Source: Microvirga aerophila (GTDB taxonomy: Bacteria > Pseudomonadota > Alphaproteobacteria > Rhizobiales > Beijerinckiaceae). From it: a stretch of DNA of 64,000 nucleotides. The position numbers were made by a program, and so were the translations under genes. The notes beneath the pieces were generated by a model, which was given only the letters and a program-made list of their open reading frames with translations, had not been told where the DNA came from and did not search any database. The stretch covers positions 1-64,000 of the forward strand of contig NZ_QOIO01000032.1 in the NCBI RefSeq assembly GCF_003332305.1. The letters are read 5' to 3'. Below, in pieces: positions 17,300 to 26,937 of this stretch (its first letter is position 1; every line of letters begins with the position of its first letter).

Positions 17300-18487
17300 A
17301 TGAAATCCGCTTTCCTACGCAACGCGCTCGTCCTGGGCATGCTCTCGGCCATCGGGCCCTTCGCCATCGACATGTACTTGCCAGCCTTTCCGGCGATCGC
17401 GCGCGATCTGCAGGCCTATGTCAGCGCCGTGCAGATGAGCCTGATGAGCTTCTTCGTGGCGGTGGCGGTCTGCCAGATCGTCTATGGGCCGCTCTCCGAC
17501 CGCTTCGGCCGCAAGCCGCCGATCTATTTCGGCCTGTCGCTCTTCATCCTGGGAGGCATCGGGTGCAGCTTCGCCCAGAGCGTGGAGGCGCTCATCGCTT
17601 TCCGGTTCCTGCAAGGGGTCGGCTCCTGCGCCACCATGGTGATTCCGCGGGCGATCATTCGCGATCTGCACACCGGACACGAGGCGGCTCGTCTCATGGC
17701 CACGACGATGCTGGTTTTCAGCGTCTCGCCGATTCTTGCTCCCCTGGCCGGAAGCACCCTGACCGAGTTCTTCGGCTGGCGGGTCATCTTCTGGGCCATT
17801 GCGGTTATTGGTCTTGGAGGATTGGCGGTCGTGTTCTTCCTTCTGCCGGAGACCCGGCAGGAGAGCGATGACAGGAAAGGCGTGGCTCAGGCATTCGCCA
17901 CCTACAAAACTCTCCTGAAGGACCGGCATTTTCTCGGGCTCACGTTCATCGGCGGCTTCAGTCAGGCGAGCTTCTTTTCGTACCTGGCCGGTTCGTCGGT
18001 GATCTTCATCGAGCATTTCGGGCTATCGCCGTCCGCCTACAGCCTGGTCTTCGCCTCGAACGCCATCGCGTTCATCGGCAGTGCGCAGTTCAACAGCGTC
18101 TTCATGCGCCGCTTTGGCGCCGAGCGGGTGGTGCGCACCGCCATTGCGGGAGTCGCCGGGCTCACCAGCCTTCTGTTCATCCTGACGGTGGCCGGAATCG
18201 ACAACGCCTACGTGCTGTGGGGCCTGCTGTTCCTGTCCTTCGGCTGCCTCGGTTATGTGATTCCCTCGACGGCGGTGCTCGCCCTGGAGGAGCATGGCTC
18301 CATCGCCGGAACGGCCTCGGCTCTCATGGGCACCCTGCAGCTCAGCACGGGCGCGGTGATGATCGTCCTGGTGAGCGCGTTTTATAATGGAACGTCGCTC
18401 TCCATGGTCTGCGCCATCCTGGCCTGTGGACTCATCGCCTTCACGTTGAGCCGGAGGACGTTGAAGCCGAAGCGCATCTATCCCTGA
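17300..18487 (+). CDS. Bcr/CflA-family multidrug efflux MFS transporter
   Basis: A 395-residue, 12-helix major facilitator exporter. It shows the opening GPFAIDMYLPAFPAI of the Bcr/CflA family and the MFS loop motif GPLSDRFGRKP near residue 66, with RFLQGVGS in helix 4. Members export drugs, sulfonamides or amino acids such as cysteine. The ATG at 17300 has GGAAG 8-12 bases upstream; an earlier in-frame start at 17165 would add a hydrophilic stretch atypical of the family. It is a single-gene unit and converges with the LysR gene, overlapping its end by 10 bases. Confidence 0.9.
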   Translation: MKSAFLRNALVLGMLSAIGPFAIDMYLPAFPAIARDLQAYVSAVQMSLMSFFVAVAVCQIVYGPLSDRFGRKPPIYFGLSLFILGGIGCSFAQSVEALIAFRFLQGVGSCATMVIPRAIIRDLHTGHEAARLMATTMLVFSVSPILAPLAGSTLTEFFGWRVIFWAIAVIGLGGLAVVFFLLPETRQESDDRKGVAQAFATYKTLLKDRHFLGLTFIGGFSQASFFSYLAGSSVIFIEHFGLSPSAYSLVFASNAIAFIGSAQFNSVFMRRFGAERVVRTAIAGVAGLTSLLFILTVAGIDNAYVLWGLLFLSFGCLGYVIPSTAVLALEEHGSIAGTASALMGTLQLSTGAVMIVLVSAFYNGTSLSMVCAILACGLIAFTLSRRTLKPKRIYP

Positions 18488-19374
18488 CGGGTCTTGGCGA
18501 TAAGCCAGTCGCGGAAGGAGCGTACAAGCGGGGCCTCCGCCTTGGGCTCAGGGTAGACCAGGTAATAAGCGCCGCTGCTCATGAGACTTTGCCGGAAGAG
18601 AATTTCGAGGCGGCCCGAGGCGAGTTCGTCGGTGATCAGGAATTGCGGGATCAACCCTGCGCCAAGGCCCGCCATCGCGGCCTGGGCCACCATGGCGAAT
18701 TGCTCGAAGCGGGGACCGCGCAGGGGATTGCCGAGCTCCACCTGAGCACCAGCAAACCATTCGGCCCAGGCGGTTGGCCGTGTGCTCTGCTGGAGGAGCG
18801 TGGCCCGGATCAGGTCCTGAGGCGTCCGGATGTTTTCCTGCCGCCGGTAGGCCGGGCTGCACACCGGCACGCATTCCTCGTCCAGGAGATGCTCGCAGAT
18901 CGCGCCGGGCCAGTGAGGTTGGCCGAAATGGATGGCGGCGTCGAAGGGCTCGGCGACGAAATCGAACGGCACGAGACGGACGCCGAAATTCACCGTGGCG
19001 TCCGGGTGCCGGGCAAAGAATTCCGGCATTCTCGGAATGAGCCAGCGGGTTCCGAAGGTGGGAAGAACCGCAAGGTTCAGCACGCCGCGGGTGCCCGACA
19101 GGGCAATGGCCTGATGGGTCGCATCGGACAGTTCGGCCAAAGTGGAACGCACGTTGGCCGCATACATGCGCCCCACATCGGTGAGCATGACGCGCTGCCG
19201 CGACCGGTGGAACAACGAGACGCCAAGGGAGTCCTCCAGTTGCTGGATCTGACGCGAGACGGCGCTCTGCGTCAGGTTCAGCTCTTCGGCCGCTCGGGAC
19301 ACGCTGCCATGGCGCGCCGTCGCCTCGAAGGCCAGGAGGTTGCCGACATTGGGGAGAAAGCCGCGACGGAGCAA
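18478..19374 (-). CDS. LysR-family regulator, probable GcdR
   Basis: About 298 residues: N-terminal winged HTH (FEATARHGSVSRAAEELNLTQSAVSRQI region) and a GcvA-like substrate-binding domain. No ATG lies near the HTH; the best start is TTG at 19374 (LLRRGFLP), while the ATG at 19512 would add 46 unusual residues and cross into the gcdH start. It is divergent from gcdH-gcdG, the same arrangement as the glutarate regulator GcdR in pseudomonads, so autogenous and divergent control of glutarate catabolism is likely. Confidence 0.85.
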   Translation of the reverse strand: MLRRGFLPNVGNLLAFEATARHGSVSRAAEELNLTQSAVSRQIQQLEDSLGVSLFHRSRQRVMLTDVGRMYAANVRSTLAELSDATHQAIALSGTRGVLNLAVLPTFGTRWLIPRMPEFFARHPDATVNFGVRLVPFDFVAEPFDAAIHFGQPHWPGAICEHLLDEECVPVCSPAYRRQENIRTPQDLIRATLLQQSTRPTAWAEWFAGAQVELGNPLRGPRFEQFAMVAQAAMAGLGAGLIPQFLITDELASGRLEILFRQSLMSSGAYYLVYPEPKAEAPLVRSFRDWLIAKTRQG

Positions 19375-19517
19375 ACGTTCATTCCGTTTGAGAATAACCT
19401 GCTGCGAAGATGTCGCTTTACTTCGCCGCCGTCCAGAGCGATTTTGCGGCCCGAATTCAACGGGTTTGGCCGCCGCAGGCGGAAACCTCGACGCGACGCA
19501 CGAGAAGGACATTCATC

Positions 19518-20714
19518 ATGGCTGGCGCTCAAGACCTCGCAAAACTTCAATGGGAAGATCCGCTTCTCCTCGACGAGCTCCTGACGGACGACGAGCGCAT
19601 GATCCGGGACACGGCCAGGGCCTATGCCCAGGACAAGCTTCTGCCGCGGGTCATCGAAGCCTACCGCGAGGAGCGGACCGACCGCGCCATCTTCAACGAA
19701 ATGGGTGAGCTTGGCCTGTTGGGCGTGACCCTGCCGGACGATTACGGCTGCGCAGGAGCCTCCTATGTGGCCTATGGCCTCGTGGCGCGCGAAGTCGAGC
19801 GGGTCGATTCCGGCTACCGCTCCATGATGAGCGTTCAGTCCTCTCTGGTCATGTATCCGATCTATGCCTACGGCTCCGAGGAGCAGCGCCAAAAGTACCT
19901 GCCGAAACTCGCATCCGGCGAGTTCGTGGGCTGCTTCGGCCTGACCGAGCCGGATGCGGGCTCCGATCCCGGCGGCATGAAGACCCGCGCCGAGAAGATC
20001 GACGGCGGCTATCGCCTGACCGGCACCAAGATGTGGATCTCGAACTCGCCGATCGCGGACGTGTTCGTGGTTTGGGCCAAGTCGGCCGCCCATGACAACC
20101 AGATCCGCGGCTTCGTGCTCGACAAGGGCCTGAAGGGCCTGTCGGCTCCCAAGATCGGCGGCAAGCTGTCGCTTCGCGCCTCGATCACCGGTGAAATCGT
20201 CATGGACGGCGTCGAGGTGGGCGAGGATGCGCTTCTGCCGAACGTGTCCGGCCTGAGGGGGCCCTTCGGCTGCCTCAACCGGGCGCGCTACGGCATTTCC
20301 TGGGGGGCCATGGGCGCCGCCGAGGATTGCTGGCACCGGGCGCGTCAGTACACCCTCGACCGCAAGCAGTTCGACCGGCCGCTCGCCGCAACCCAGCTGG
20401 TGCAGAAGAAGCTTGCCGACATGATGACCGAGATCACGCTGGGCCTCCACGCCTCCCTGCGCGTCGGCCGTCTCTTCGATGAAGGCCGCATCGCGCCCGA
20501 GATGATCTCCCTCGTGAAGCGCAACAATTGCGGCAAGGCTCTCGACATCGCCCGCACGTCCCGCGACATGCACGGCGGCAACGGCATCCAGGAAGAGTAC
20601 CACGTGATGCGTCACGCCCAGAACCTGGAAACGGTCAACACCTACGAGGGCACCCACGACGTCCACGCCCTGATCCTGGGCCGCGCGCAGACCGGCCTTC
20701 AGGCGTTCTTCTAA
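19518..20714 (+). CDS. gcdH: glutaryl-CoA dehydrogenase
   Basis: A 398-residue flavoprotein that oxidises and decarboxylates glutaryl-CoA to crotonyl-CoA in lysine, tryptophan and glutarate breakdown. It has the acyl-CoA dehydrogenase signatures [14 protein letters not shown] and [13 protein letters not shown], and the catalytic glutamate E377 in [10 protein letters not shown], the form typical of GcdH. The arginine in [10 protein letters not shown] also fits the glutaryl-CoA subgroup. The ATG at 19518 follows AGAAGGA. Eighteen bases separate it from the CoA-transferase gene. Confidence 0.95.
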   Translation: MAGAQDLAKLQWEDPLLLDELLTDDERMIRDTARAYAQDKLLPRVIEAYREERTDRAIFNEMGELGLLGVTLPDDYGCAGASYVAYGLVAREVERVDSGYRSMMSVQSSLVMYPIYAYGSEEQRQKYLPKLASGEFVGCFGLTEPDAGSDPGGMKTRAEKIDGGYRLTGTKMWISNSPIADVFVVWAKSAAHDNQIRGFVLDKGLKGLSAPKIGGKLSLRASITGEIVMDGVEVGEDALLPNVSGLRGPFGCLNRARYGISWGAMGAAEDCWHRARQYTLDRKQFDRPLAATQLVQKKLADMMTEITLGLHASLRVGRLFDEGRIAPEMISLVKRNNCGKALDIARTSRDMHGGNGIQEEYHVMRHAQNLETVNTYEGTHDVHALILGRAQTGLQAFF

Positions 20715-20732
20715 GACAGGGCGGACCACGTC

Positions 20733-21908
20733 ATGACGAAGCCGCTGGAGGGCCTCAAGGTCCTGGAGCTTGCCCGCATTCTCGCCGGTCCGTGGGTGGG
20801 GCAGCTTCTTGCTGATCTCGGGGCCGACGTGGTGAAGGTGGAGCGCCCCGGCGCGGGTGATGATACCCGCGGCTGGGGGCCGCCCTTCATCGAAGGGTCC
20901 GACGGCGGCGATCTCTCGGCGGCTTACTTCCACTCCTGCAACCGGGGCAAGCGCTCCATCGCGGCGGATTTCGAGACGCCCGAGGGGCAGGAGTTGGTGC
21001 GCAGGCTCGCGGCGCATGCGGACGTGGTGATCGAGAACTTCAAGGTCGGGGGCTTGAAGAAATACGGCCTCGACTACGAGAGCCTCAAAAGCGTCAATCC
21101 CCGCCTCGTCTATTGCTCGATTACGGGCTTCGGCCAGAACGGACCCTATGCGGCCAGGGCCGGCTACGATTTCATGATCCAGGGCATGGGCGGCATCATG
21201 GACCTGACCGGCGACCCTGACGGGGAGCCGCAGAAAATCGGCGTGGCGTTTGCGGACATTTTTACCGGCGTCTATTCGGTTGTTGGCGTGCTGGCGGCCC
21301 TGCGCCGTCGCGACCAGACCGGGGAGGGGGCTCATTTGGACATGGCGCTTCTGGACGTGCAGACGAGCGTGTTGGCCAACCAGGCCATGAACTACCTGGC
21401 GTCCGGCCGCTCACCCCGCCGCATGGGCAATGCCCATCCGAACATCGTGCCCTATCAGGTCTTTCCCGTCGCCGACGGGCACGTGATCGTTGCCGTGGGC
21501 AATGACGGGCAGTTCGCCCGGTTCGTGGCGGTGCTCGGGCAGCCTGAGCTTGCCCAGGACAAGCGTTTCAACAGCAATGCGGGTCGGGTCGGTCACAGGG
21601 CCGAGCTGGTGCCCCTTTTGACGGAGCTGACGCTTAAATTCACCCGGGATGCGTTGCTGTCGGCGCTTGAGAAGCAGGGTGTTCCGGCGGGTCCCATCAA
21701 TACCGTGGCGGATGTGTTCGCCGATCCGCAGGTCATCGCGCGGGGCATGAAGATCGACCTTCCCGCGCCCGACGCCAAGGCAGGCTCGATCCCGTCGGTT
21801 CGTTCCCCCATTGTGCTGGATGGAAAGCCGATGGCGGCCGAGCGCCCGTCGCCCCGTCTCGGGCAGCATACGGATGAGGTCCTGAGCGATCCGTCCTGGA
21901 TGGCCTGA
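20733..21908 (+). CDS. gcdG: class III CoA-transferase, probable succinyl-CoA:glutarate CoA-transferase
   Basis: A 391-residue CaiB/BaiF-family CoA-transferase. The catalytic aspartate is D175 in FADIFTG, and VLELARILAGPWVGQ and SITGFGQNGPYA are family motifs. Next to gcdH and a divergent LysR it most likely activates glutarate to glutaryl-CoA, as GcdG does, feeding GcdH. The symbol is inferred from context; related enzymes use other dicarboxylates. It ends 12 bases from the convergent tetR gene. Confidence 0.85.
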   Translation: MTKPLEGLKVLELARILAGPWVGQLLADLGADVVKVERPGAGDDTRGWGPPFIEGSDGGDLSAAYFHSCNRGKRSIAADFETPEGQELVRRLAAHADVVIENFKVGGLKKYGLDYESLKSVNPRLVYCSITGFGQNGPYAARAGYDFMIQGMGGIMDLTGDPDGEPQKIGVAFADIFTGVYSVVGVLAALRRRDQTGEGAHLDMALLDVQTSVLANQAMNYLASGRSPRRMGNAHPNIVPYQVFPVADGHVIVAVGNDGQFARFVAVLGQPELAQDKRFNSNAGRVGHRAELVPLLTELTLKFTRDALLSALEKQGVPAGPINTVADVFADPQVIARGMKIDLPAPDAKAGSIPSVRSPIVLDGKPMAAERPSPRLGQHTDEVLSDPSWMA

Positions 21909-21920
21909 CCAGCAGAGAGC

Positions 21921-22487
21921 TTAAGCCGCAATACCTTTGCTGAGAAGGCGGCCGACGGCCTGCACGACGCGCTCCCGGTCCTCTTCAGAGAAGGGGCTGA
22001 TGTCGTGCATCTCCATGCTTCTAATGCCTTCGACCGCAAGCCAGGCCAGGAGGCTCGCGTCCACGTCCTCCGACGTCGTCTTCAATTGCTCGAGGGTTTG
22101 CTTGACCGTTTCGCGGACCGGTTCGAGAAGGCGCGGGTTCTCGGAAGAGGCTGCCAGCATGCCGGTGGCGACGTCCTTCATCTTGCCGCCACACATATTG
22201 AGCAACGTCTGGGTGCACAGGCGCGCCTCTAGGTTCGGACCTGGCTCCGCTCGCTGCCGGAGGGCCTCCTTCTCAGAGGTCACTTGGTCGATCAGGCGCT
22301 GGATCATGGCCTGAAGCAGCGCTTCCTTAGTAGGGAAATTGTAAAGAAGACCGCCTTTACTCAGGCCAGACCTTTCTGCGACAGCGTCCAACGTCAGGCG
22401 TCCCGATCCGATCTCGCTGACCAGCTCTGCAGCGGCATCGAGAATCTTCTCTCGGGAGCTCTTTCGACCTCGAACGCACGCGAACAT
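21921..22487 (-). CDS. TetR-family repressor of the adjacent RND pump
   Basis: A 188-residue repressor with an N-terminal TetR HTH (LTLDAVAERSGLSKGGLLY, about residues 31-49; then FPTKEALL) and a helical ligand-binding domain. It is divergent from the membrane fusion and RND genes. A perfect inverted repeat in the shared promoter is its probable operator. The ATG at 22487 gives the normal length. Confidence 0.9.
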   Translation of the reverse strand: MFACVRGRKSSREKILDAAAELVSEIGSGRLTLDAVAERSGLSKGGLLYNFPTKEALLQAMIQRLIDQVTSEKEALRQRAEPGPNLEARLCTQTLLNMCGGKMKDVATGMLAASSENPRLLEPVRETVKQTLEQLKTTSEDVDASLLAWLAVEGIRSMEMHDISPFSEEDRERVVQAVGRLLSKGIAA

Positions 22488-22496
22488 TTACACCTC

Positions 22497-22525
22497 TTGC
22501 GCCTAAACCGTCCAGACGGTATATA
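22497..22525 (+). promoter_or_regulatory. sigma-70-type promoter of the RND operon
   Basis: TTGCGC (22497-22502), a 17-base spacer and TATATA (22520-22525) match a vegetative promoter pointing toward the membrane fusion gene, whose ATG lies about 100 bases beyond the expected start site. The TetR operator fills the spacer. Confidence 0.55.
22507..22520. promoter_or_regulatory. TetR operator (perfect inverted repeat)
   Basis: ACCGTC-ca-GACGGT at 22507-22520 is a perfect 6-bp inverted repeat with a 2-base centre, 20 bases upstream of the tetR start and between the -35 and -10 of the pump promoter. Binding here would block both directions. Confidence 0.65.
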
Positions 22526-22631
22526 AATAGCCCCATCGCCTTGGCGTCAAGTATACGTTGAGCTAAGGCCTTGTTGCGACGCTAAGACGAAGGTCCGGCT
22601 GCCGGACCCTGGAAAATCGGAAAAACCACCT

Positions 22632-23765
22632 ATGAAACGGCGCATTGTAGTCTCCCTTGTGTTCATCCTCGCGATCGGACTCTGCGCCGGCTTGGTCTGG
22701 TTCAACTTCTTCCGCGACAAGATGATCCAGAACTTCTTCGCTACAATGCAGCCGCCGGCCCAGACCGTGTCGGCCGCCAAGGTCGAGACGAAGACCTGGA
22801 CGCCCAGCATCACGGCGCTTGGCACGGCCAGAGCGGCCAACGGCGTCGACCTTGCGTTCGAGACGGCCGGCATCGTCAAGGAGATCAAGTTCAAGGCAAA
22901 CCAGAACGTCCGCGCCGGCGAGGTTCTCGTTCAGCTTGACGATACGGTGGAGCGCGCGGACCTGACCGACGTGCAGGCGAATGTGAAGACAGCCGAGAGC
23001 AATTTCGAGCGTGCCAAGACCCTGTCCTCCCGTGGCTACGGCACGGAAGCGAATTTCGACCAGGCAAGCGCCCTCCTGGCCGCAGCCCGGTCCCGCCTCG
23101 CGCGCTTGCAGGCTACCATCGAGCAGAAGGCCCTGAAGGCGCCTTTCTCGGGCGTGATCGGCATTTCGCGGATCGATATCGGGCAATATCTGCAGCCTGG
23201 AACGGTCATTGCGAGCTTCCAGGACTTGTCCTCGATGAAGGTGGACTTCACCGTGCCGGAGCAGGACGCCGGCCAGGTCAAGCTCGGTCAGGAGGTGCGC
23301 CTCGGCGTAACCGCGACGGATCTTCCCTTCAAGGGCAAGGTCATCGGAAAGGATCCGCAGGTCGATCCGAAGACGCGGCTCGTCTCCGTCCAGGCTCTTG
23401 TGGAGAGCAACAAGGACCAATCCATCCTGCCGGGTCAGTTCCTCCACGTGGAGGCGATCCTGCCGGCCGAGCCGAACGTCATCACCGTGCCACAGACGGC
23501 CGTCATTACGAGCCTCTACGGAGATTACGTCTATACGATCGAGCAGGAAGAGAAGGCGGGCCAGCAGGTTCAGGTGACCAAGCAGGTCTTCGTGAAGACA
23601 GGGCGCCGCCGCGGGGGGACCCTGGAGGTTCTCTCGGGGCTGACGCAGGGTCAACAAGTCGTGGCGTCCGGCCAGAACAAGCTTCAGGCTGGTTCGACCG
23701 TCAAGATCGACAACACCATCGATGTGACGAAGTTCGACGCGACGAAGCTCGCCAACGGGCAATAG
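22632..23765 (+). CDS. RND efflux periplasmic adaptor (membrane fusion protein)
   Basis: A 377-residue HlyD/AcrA-type adaptor. Residues 5-27 are a membrane anchor or signal segment. The lipoyl halves flank a coiled hairpin (AETAGIVKEIKF, then about residues 115-165 rich in Ala/Glu/Arg, then KAPFSGVIGISRIDIGQYL), followed by beta-barrel and membrane-proximal parts. It ends 10 bases before the RND gene. No outer-membrane channel gene is linked, so a TolC-like protein encoded elsewhere is presumably used. Confidence 0.92.
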   Translation: MKRRIVVSLVFILAIGLCAGLVWFNFFRDKMIQNFFATMQPPAQTVSAAKVETKTWTPSITALGTARAANGVDLAFETAGIVKEIKFKANQNVRAGEVLVQLDDTVERADLTDVQANVKTAESNFERAKTLSSRGYGTEANFDQASALLAAARSRLARLQATIEQKALKAPFSGVIGISRIDIGQYLQPGTVIASFQDLSSMKVDFTVPEQDAGQVKLGQEVRLGVTATDLPFKGKVIGKDPQVDPKTRLVSVQALVESNKDQSILPGQFLHVEAILPAEPNVITVPQTAVITSLYGDYVYTIEQEEKAGQQVQVTKQVFVKTGRRRGGTLEVLSGLTQGQQVVASGQNKLQAGSTVKIDNTIDVTKFDATKLANGQ

Positions 23766-23775
23766 GCATACAGAC

Positions 23776-26700
23776 ATGAGTTTTACAGAGCTGTTTATCC
23801 GCCGCCCCGTCCTGTCGATGGTGGTGAGCCTCCTCATCCTGTTGCTTGGCGCACAGGGCTTGATGAGCCTCCAGGTGCGTCAGTACCCGGAGGTGGAAGA
23901 GACCACGATCACGATCACGACCACCTATACGGGTGCGAGCGCCGATCTGATGCAGGGCTTCATCAGCACGCCCATCGCCAAGTCGGTCTCCAGCGCCGAA
24001 GGCGTGGACTACGTCACCTCGCAGAGCCGTCTGGGCCTGAGCACGGTTTCCGTGCGCATGCGCCTCAACACGGATCCGAATGCGGCGCTCACGGAAGTGA
24101 CCTCGAAGGTGCAGCAGGTTCGCGCCCAGTTGCCCACCGATGCGGAAGATCCGGTCATCGTGAAGGGAACAGGCCAAACCTTCGCCCTGATGTACATCAC
24201 CTTCGCCAGCACCGAGATGAGCTCGGAGCAGGTTTCCGAGTTCCTGACGCGTGTCGTGCAGCCGCGCTTCGCCACCCTTGAGGGCGTCGGCGCGGCGGAT
24301 ATTCTCGGCGGCCGCGACTTCTCCATGCGCGTGTGGATCGACCCTGTCCGCCTTGCGGCCCGGGGCGTGACGGCCGGCGACGTGGTGACGGCGATCCGGT
24401 CGAGCAACTTTCTGGCCGCGCCCGGCAAGACCCAGAACGAATTCGTCGCTTATGCGCTCGAAATGCAGACCACGTTCCAGACGCCGGAGAGCTTCGGCAC
24501 GCTTCCGATCCGCTCCAACGGCGATCAGGTCGTGCGTTTGAAAGACGTGGCCGACGTGGAGCTGGGGCCTGAGAGCACCGACACCAAGGTCAGCTTCAAC
24601 AGCAAGGAAGGCACCTTCATCGGCATCACGCCGACGCCGGCCGCCAACCCGCTGACGGTGGCCGAGGAGGTCACCAAGGCCATCGACTCGATCCGTCCGA
24701 CCTTGCCCAAGGGCATGACGGTCGAGATCGTCTATGACGCGTCGAACTTCATCTCGGCTTCGATCGAAGAGGTGTTCAAGACCATCGGCGAGGCAGCCCT
24801 CATCGTCGTGGTGGTGATCCTCCTGTTCCTCGGGTCCTTCCGGTCGGTTCTCATCCCGATCGTGACGATCCCGCTCTCGCTCGTGGGCGTCTGCTTCGTG
24901 CTTTATGCGTTGGGCTATTCGATCAACCTGCTGACCCTGCTGGCCATGGTGCTCGCCATCGGTCTCGTGGTGGACGACGCCATCGTGGTGCTGGAGAATA
25001 TTCACCGGCATATCGAGGAGGGTCTGAAGCCTGTCGATGCGGCCATCGTCGGCATGAAGGAGATCTTCGTTCCGATCGTGTCCATGACGATCACCCTTGC
25101 GGCCGTGTACGCGCCGATCGGGTTCACGCAAGGCTTGACCGGCACCTTGTTCCGGGAATTCGCCTTCACGCTTGCAGGCTCGGTCATTATCTCGGGCATC
25201 ATCGCCGTGACGCTCTCGCCCATGATGTCGTCGAAGCTCCTGAAGCCTCACGGACACGGTGGGCAGAAGGGCTTCGCGGGCTTTGTGGATCGCACCTTCA
25301 CGCGTCTTGAGAACTGGTATGGGAGGCGGCTTTCGGGTTCGCTCAACTCCCGTCCGGTCACGCTCGTCATCGTCATCGCGCTGCTCGCCACCACGGCGTT
25401 CATGTTCACCAAGACCTCGTCGGAGCTTGCGCCGGAAGAGGATCAGGGCGCCTATCTGGGCATCGTCAATGCGCCGCAATACGCGACCGGTGACTACACC
25501 CAGGCCTTCGCGGCCCAGTTCACCGGGGCGGCCGAGAAGATCCCTGAGATCGATGACAGCTTCCTCATCATCGGCATCGATGGCGGCGGCGGCGGTTTCG
25601 TGGGCTTCAAGCTCAAGGAATGGAGCGAGCGCCAGAAGAAGGGTGCCCAGACCAAGCAGGAGATCCAGAACCTCCTGAACGAGAACGCCGGCCTGCAAGC
25701 CTTCGTGTTCGCGCCTCCGTCCCTGCCGGGTGCAGGCGGCGGATTGCCGATCCAGTACGTGCTGCGCACCATCAGCGACCCCTCCCAAGCCTACGAGGTT
25801 GCGGAGCAGGTCAAGCAGAGGGCCATGAAGTCCGGCAAGTTCATCGTGGTTCAGAACTCGGTGAGCTACCAGACGCCGCGGGCGCGCATCATCGTGGACC
25901 GGGACCGGGCGGCAGCGCTCGGCGTGCCGGTCAGCGAGATCGGCAACACCCTCGGGGCGCTCGTCGGCGGCGCGCCGATTTCCAAATTCGACCGCGACAA
26001 CCGCAGCTATGACGTCATCAGCCAGGTGCGTCAGGTCGATCGGCTGAATCCGGAGCGCCTGGGCGACTACTATGTCCGCGCGGCCGACGGCTCGATGGTT
26101 CCGATCTCGGCGCTCGTCCGCATCGAGACCAACGCTGCGCCGGCGGCGATCGAACAGTTCAACCAGTTGAACGCCGCGACCCTTTCGGCTCTGCCCCTGC
26201 CGGGCGTGACCACGTCCGAAGGGCTTCAGCTTCTGCGCTCGATCGCCCAGGAGGTCATGCCGCAAGGCTTCTATGAGGATTATGCCGGTCAGTCGCGGCT
26301 GGAGGTTCAGGAGGGGAGTTCGATCGCGCTCGCCTTCGGTCTCGCCATCATCGTGATTTATCTGGTGCTGGCGGCGCAGTTCGAGAGCTTCCGGGATCCG
26401 TTCATCATCATGATGTCGGTGCCGCTCTCCATGTTCGGCGCCATGATCTTCCTGAATCTCGGGCTTGCGACCCTCAACATCTACACCGAGGTCGGTCTGA
26501 TCACCCTTGTGGGCCTGATCACCAAGCACGGCATTCTGATGGTGGAGTTCGCAAACGACCTCAAGGAGAAGCGCGGGGTCGGCAAGCGGGAGGCCATCGA
26601 AGAGGCCGCCCGGGTGCGCCTGCGGCCGATCCTGATGACCACGGCCGCCATGGTGCTCGGCGTGGCGCCGCTGCTCTATGCCAGCGGCGCGGGCGCGGCG

Positions 26701-26865
26701 GCTCGGTTCTCCATGGGCCTCGTGATCGCCTCGGGCATGTCGATCGGCACGATCTTCACCCTGTTCGTGGTTCCGATGTTCTACACGTACATCTCCCGCG
26801 AGATCCCGCGACGCGAGAAGGCCGAGGAGCCTCAGGTTCCACACCGGGCCATCGCGGCGGAATAA
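23776..26865 (+). CDS. RND efflux pump inner-membrane transporter (AcrB/MexB-like, HAE-1 family)
   Basis: A 1029-residue proton-driven drug or metabolite exporter. It starts with the family sequence FTELFIRRPVLSMVVSLL and has 12 helices in two halves with two large periplasmic loops. The proton-relay residues are present: D400 and D401 in VVDDAIVVLENI and K917 in LITKHGILMVEF. GDQVVRLKDVADVELGP and the second-half APEEDQGAYLG are also standard. The order tetR / adaptor-pump is typical of self-regulated RND systems. Substrate unknown. Confidence 0.95.
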   Translation: MSFTELFIRRPVLSMVVSLLILLLGAQGLMSLQVRQYPEVEETTITITTTYTGASADLMQGFISTPIAKSVSSAEGVDYVTSQSRLGLSTVSVRMRLNTDPNAALTEVTSKVQQVRAQLPTDAEDPVIVKGTGQTFALMYITFASTEMSSEQVSEFLTRVVQPRFATLEGVGAADILGGRDFSMRVWIDPVRLAARGVTAGDVVTAIRSSNFLAAPGKTQNEFVAYALEMQTTFQTPESFGTLPIRSNGDQVVRLKDVADVELGPESTDTKVSFNSKEGTFIGITPTPAANPLTVAEEVTKAIDSIRPTLPKGMTVEIVYDASNFISASIEEVFKTIGEAALIVVVVILLFLGSFRSVLIPIVTIPLSLVGVCFVLYALGYSINLLTLLAMVLAIGLVVDDAIVVLENIHRHIEEGLKPVDAAIVGMKEIFVPIVSMTITLAAVYAPIGFTQGLTGTLFREFAFTLAGSVIISGIIAVTLSPMMSSKLLKPHGHGGQKGFAGFVDRTFTRLENWYGRRLSGSLNSRPVTLVIVIALLATTAFMFTKTSSELAPEEDQGAYLGIVNAPQYATGDYTQAFAAQFTGAAEKIPEIDDSFLIIGIDGGGGGFVGFKLKEWSERQKKGAQTKQEIQNLLNENAGLQAFVFAPPSLPGAGGGLPIQYVLRTISDPSQAYEVAEQVKQRAMKSGKFIVVQNSVSYQTPRARIIVDRDRAAALGVPVSEIGNTLGALVGGAPISKFDRDNRSYDVISQVRQVDRLNPERLGDYYVRAADGSMVPISALVRIETNAAPAAIEQFNQLNAATLSALPLPGVTTSEGLQLLRSIAQEVMPQGFYEDYAGQSRLEVQEGSSIALAFGLAIIVIYLVLAAQFESFRDPFIIMMSVPLSMFGAMIFLNLGLATLNIYTEVGLITLVGLITKHGILMVEFANDLKEKRGVGKREAIEEAARVRLRPILMTTAAMVLGVAPLLYASGAGAAARFSMGLVIASGMSIGTIFTLFVVPMFYTYISREIPRREKAEEPQVPHRAIAAE

Positions 26866-26867
26866 CG

Positions 26868-26895
26868 AAAAGGCCGGGCAATTGCCCGGCCTTTT
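26868..26895. terminator. bidirectional intrinsic terminator
   Basis: A perfect 28-base palindrome, AAAAGGCCGGGCAA and its complement, with A/T ends on both sides. It lies 3 bases after the RND stop and 43 bases before the end of the convergent Fur-like gene, so it can stop both transcripts. Confidence 0.85.
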
Positions 26896-26937
26896 GATTC
26901 GTACGGTATGGCAGGCGCTCCGGCGCCTGCCTGCCTG

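Noticed and set aside
23701..26844. Open frame of about 1047 codons on the minus strand opposite the RND gene
   Set aside because: It mirrors the codon structure of the RND gene, is rich in Arg/His/Asp and has no recognisable domain; a GC-rich antisense artefact.
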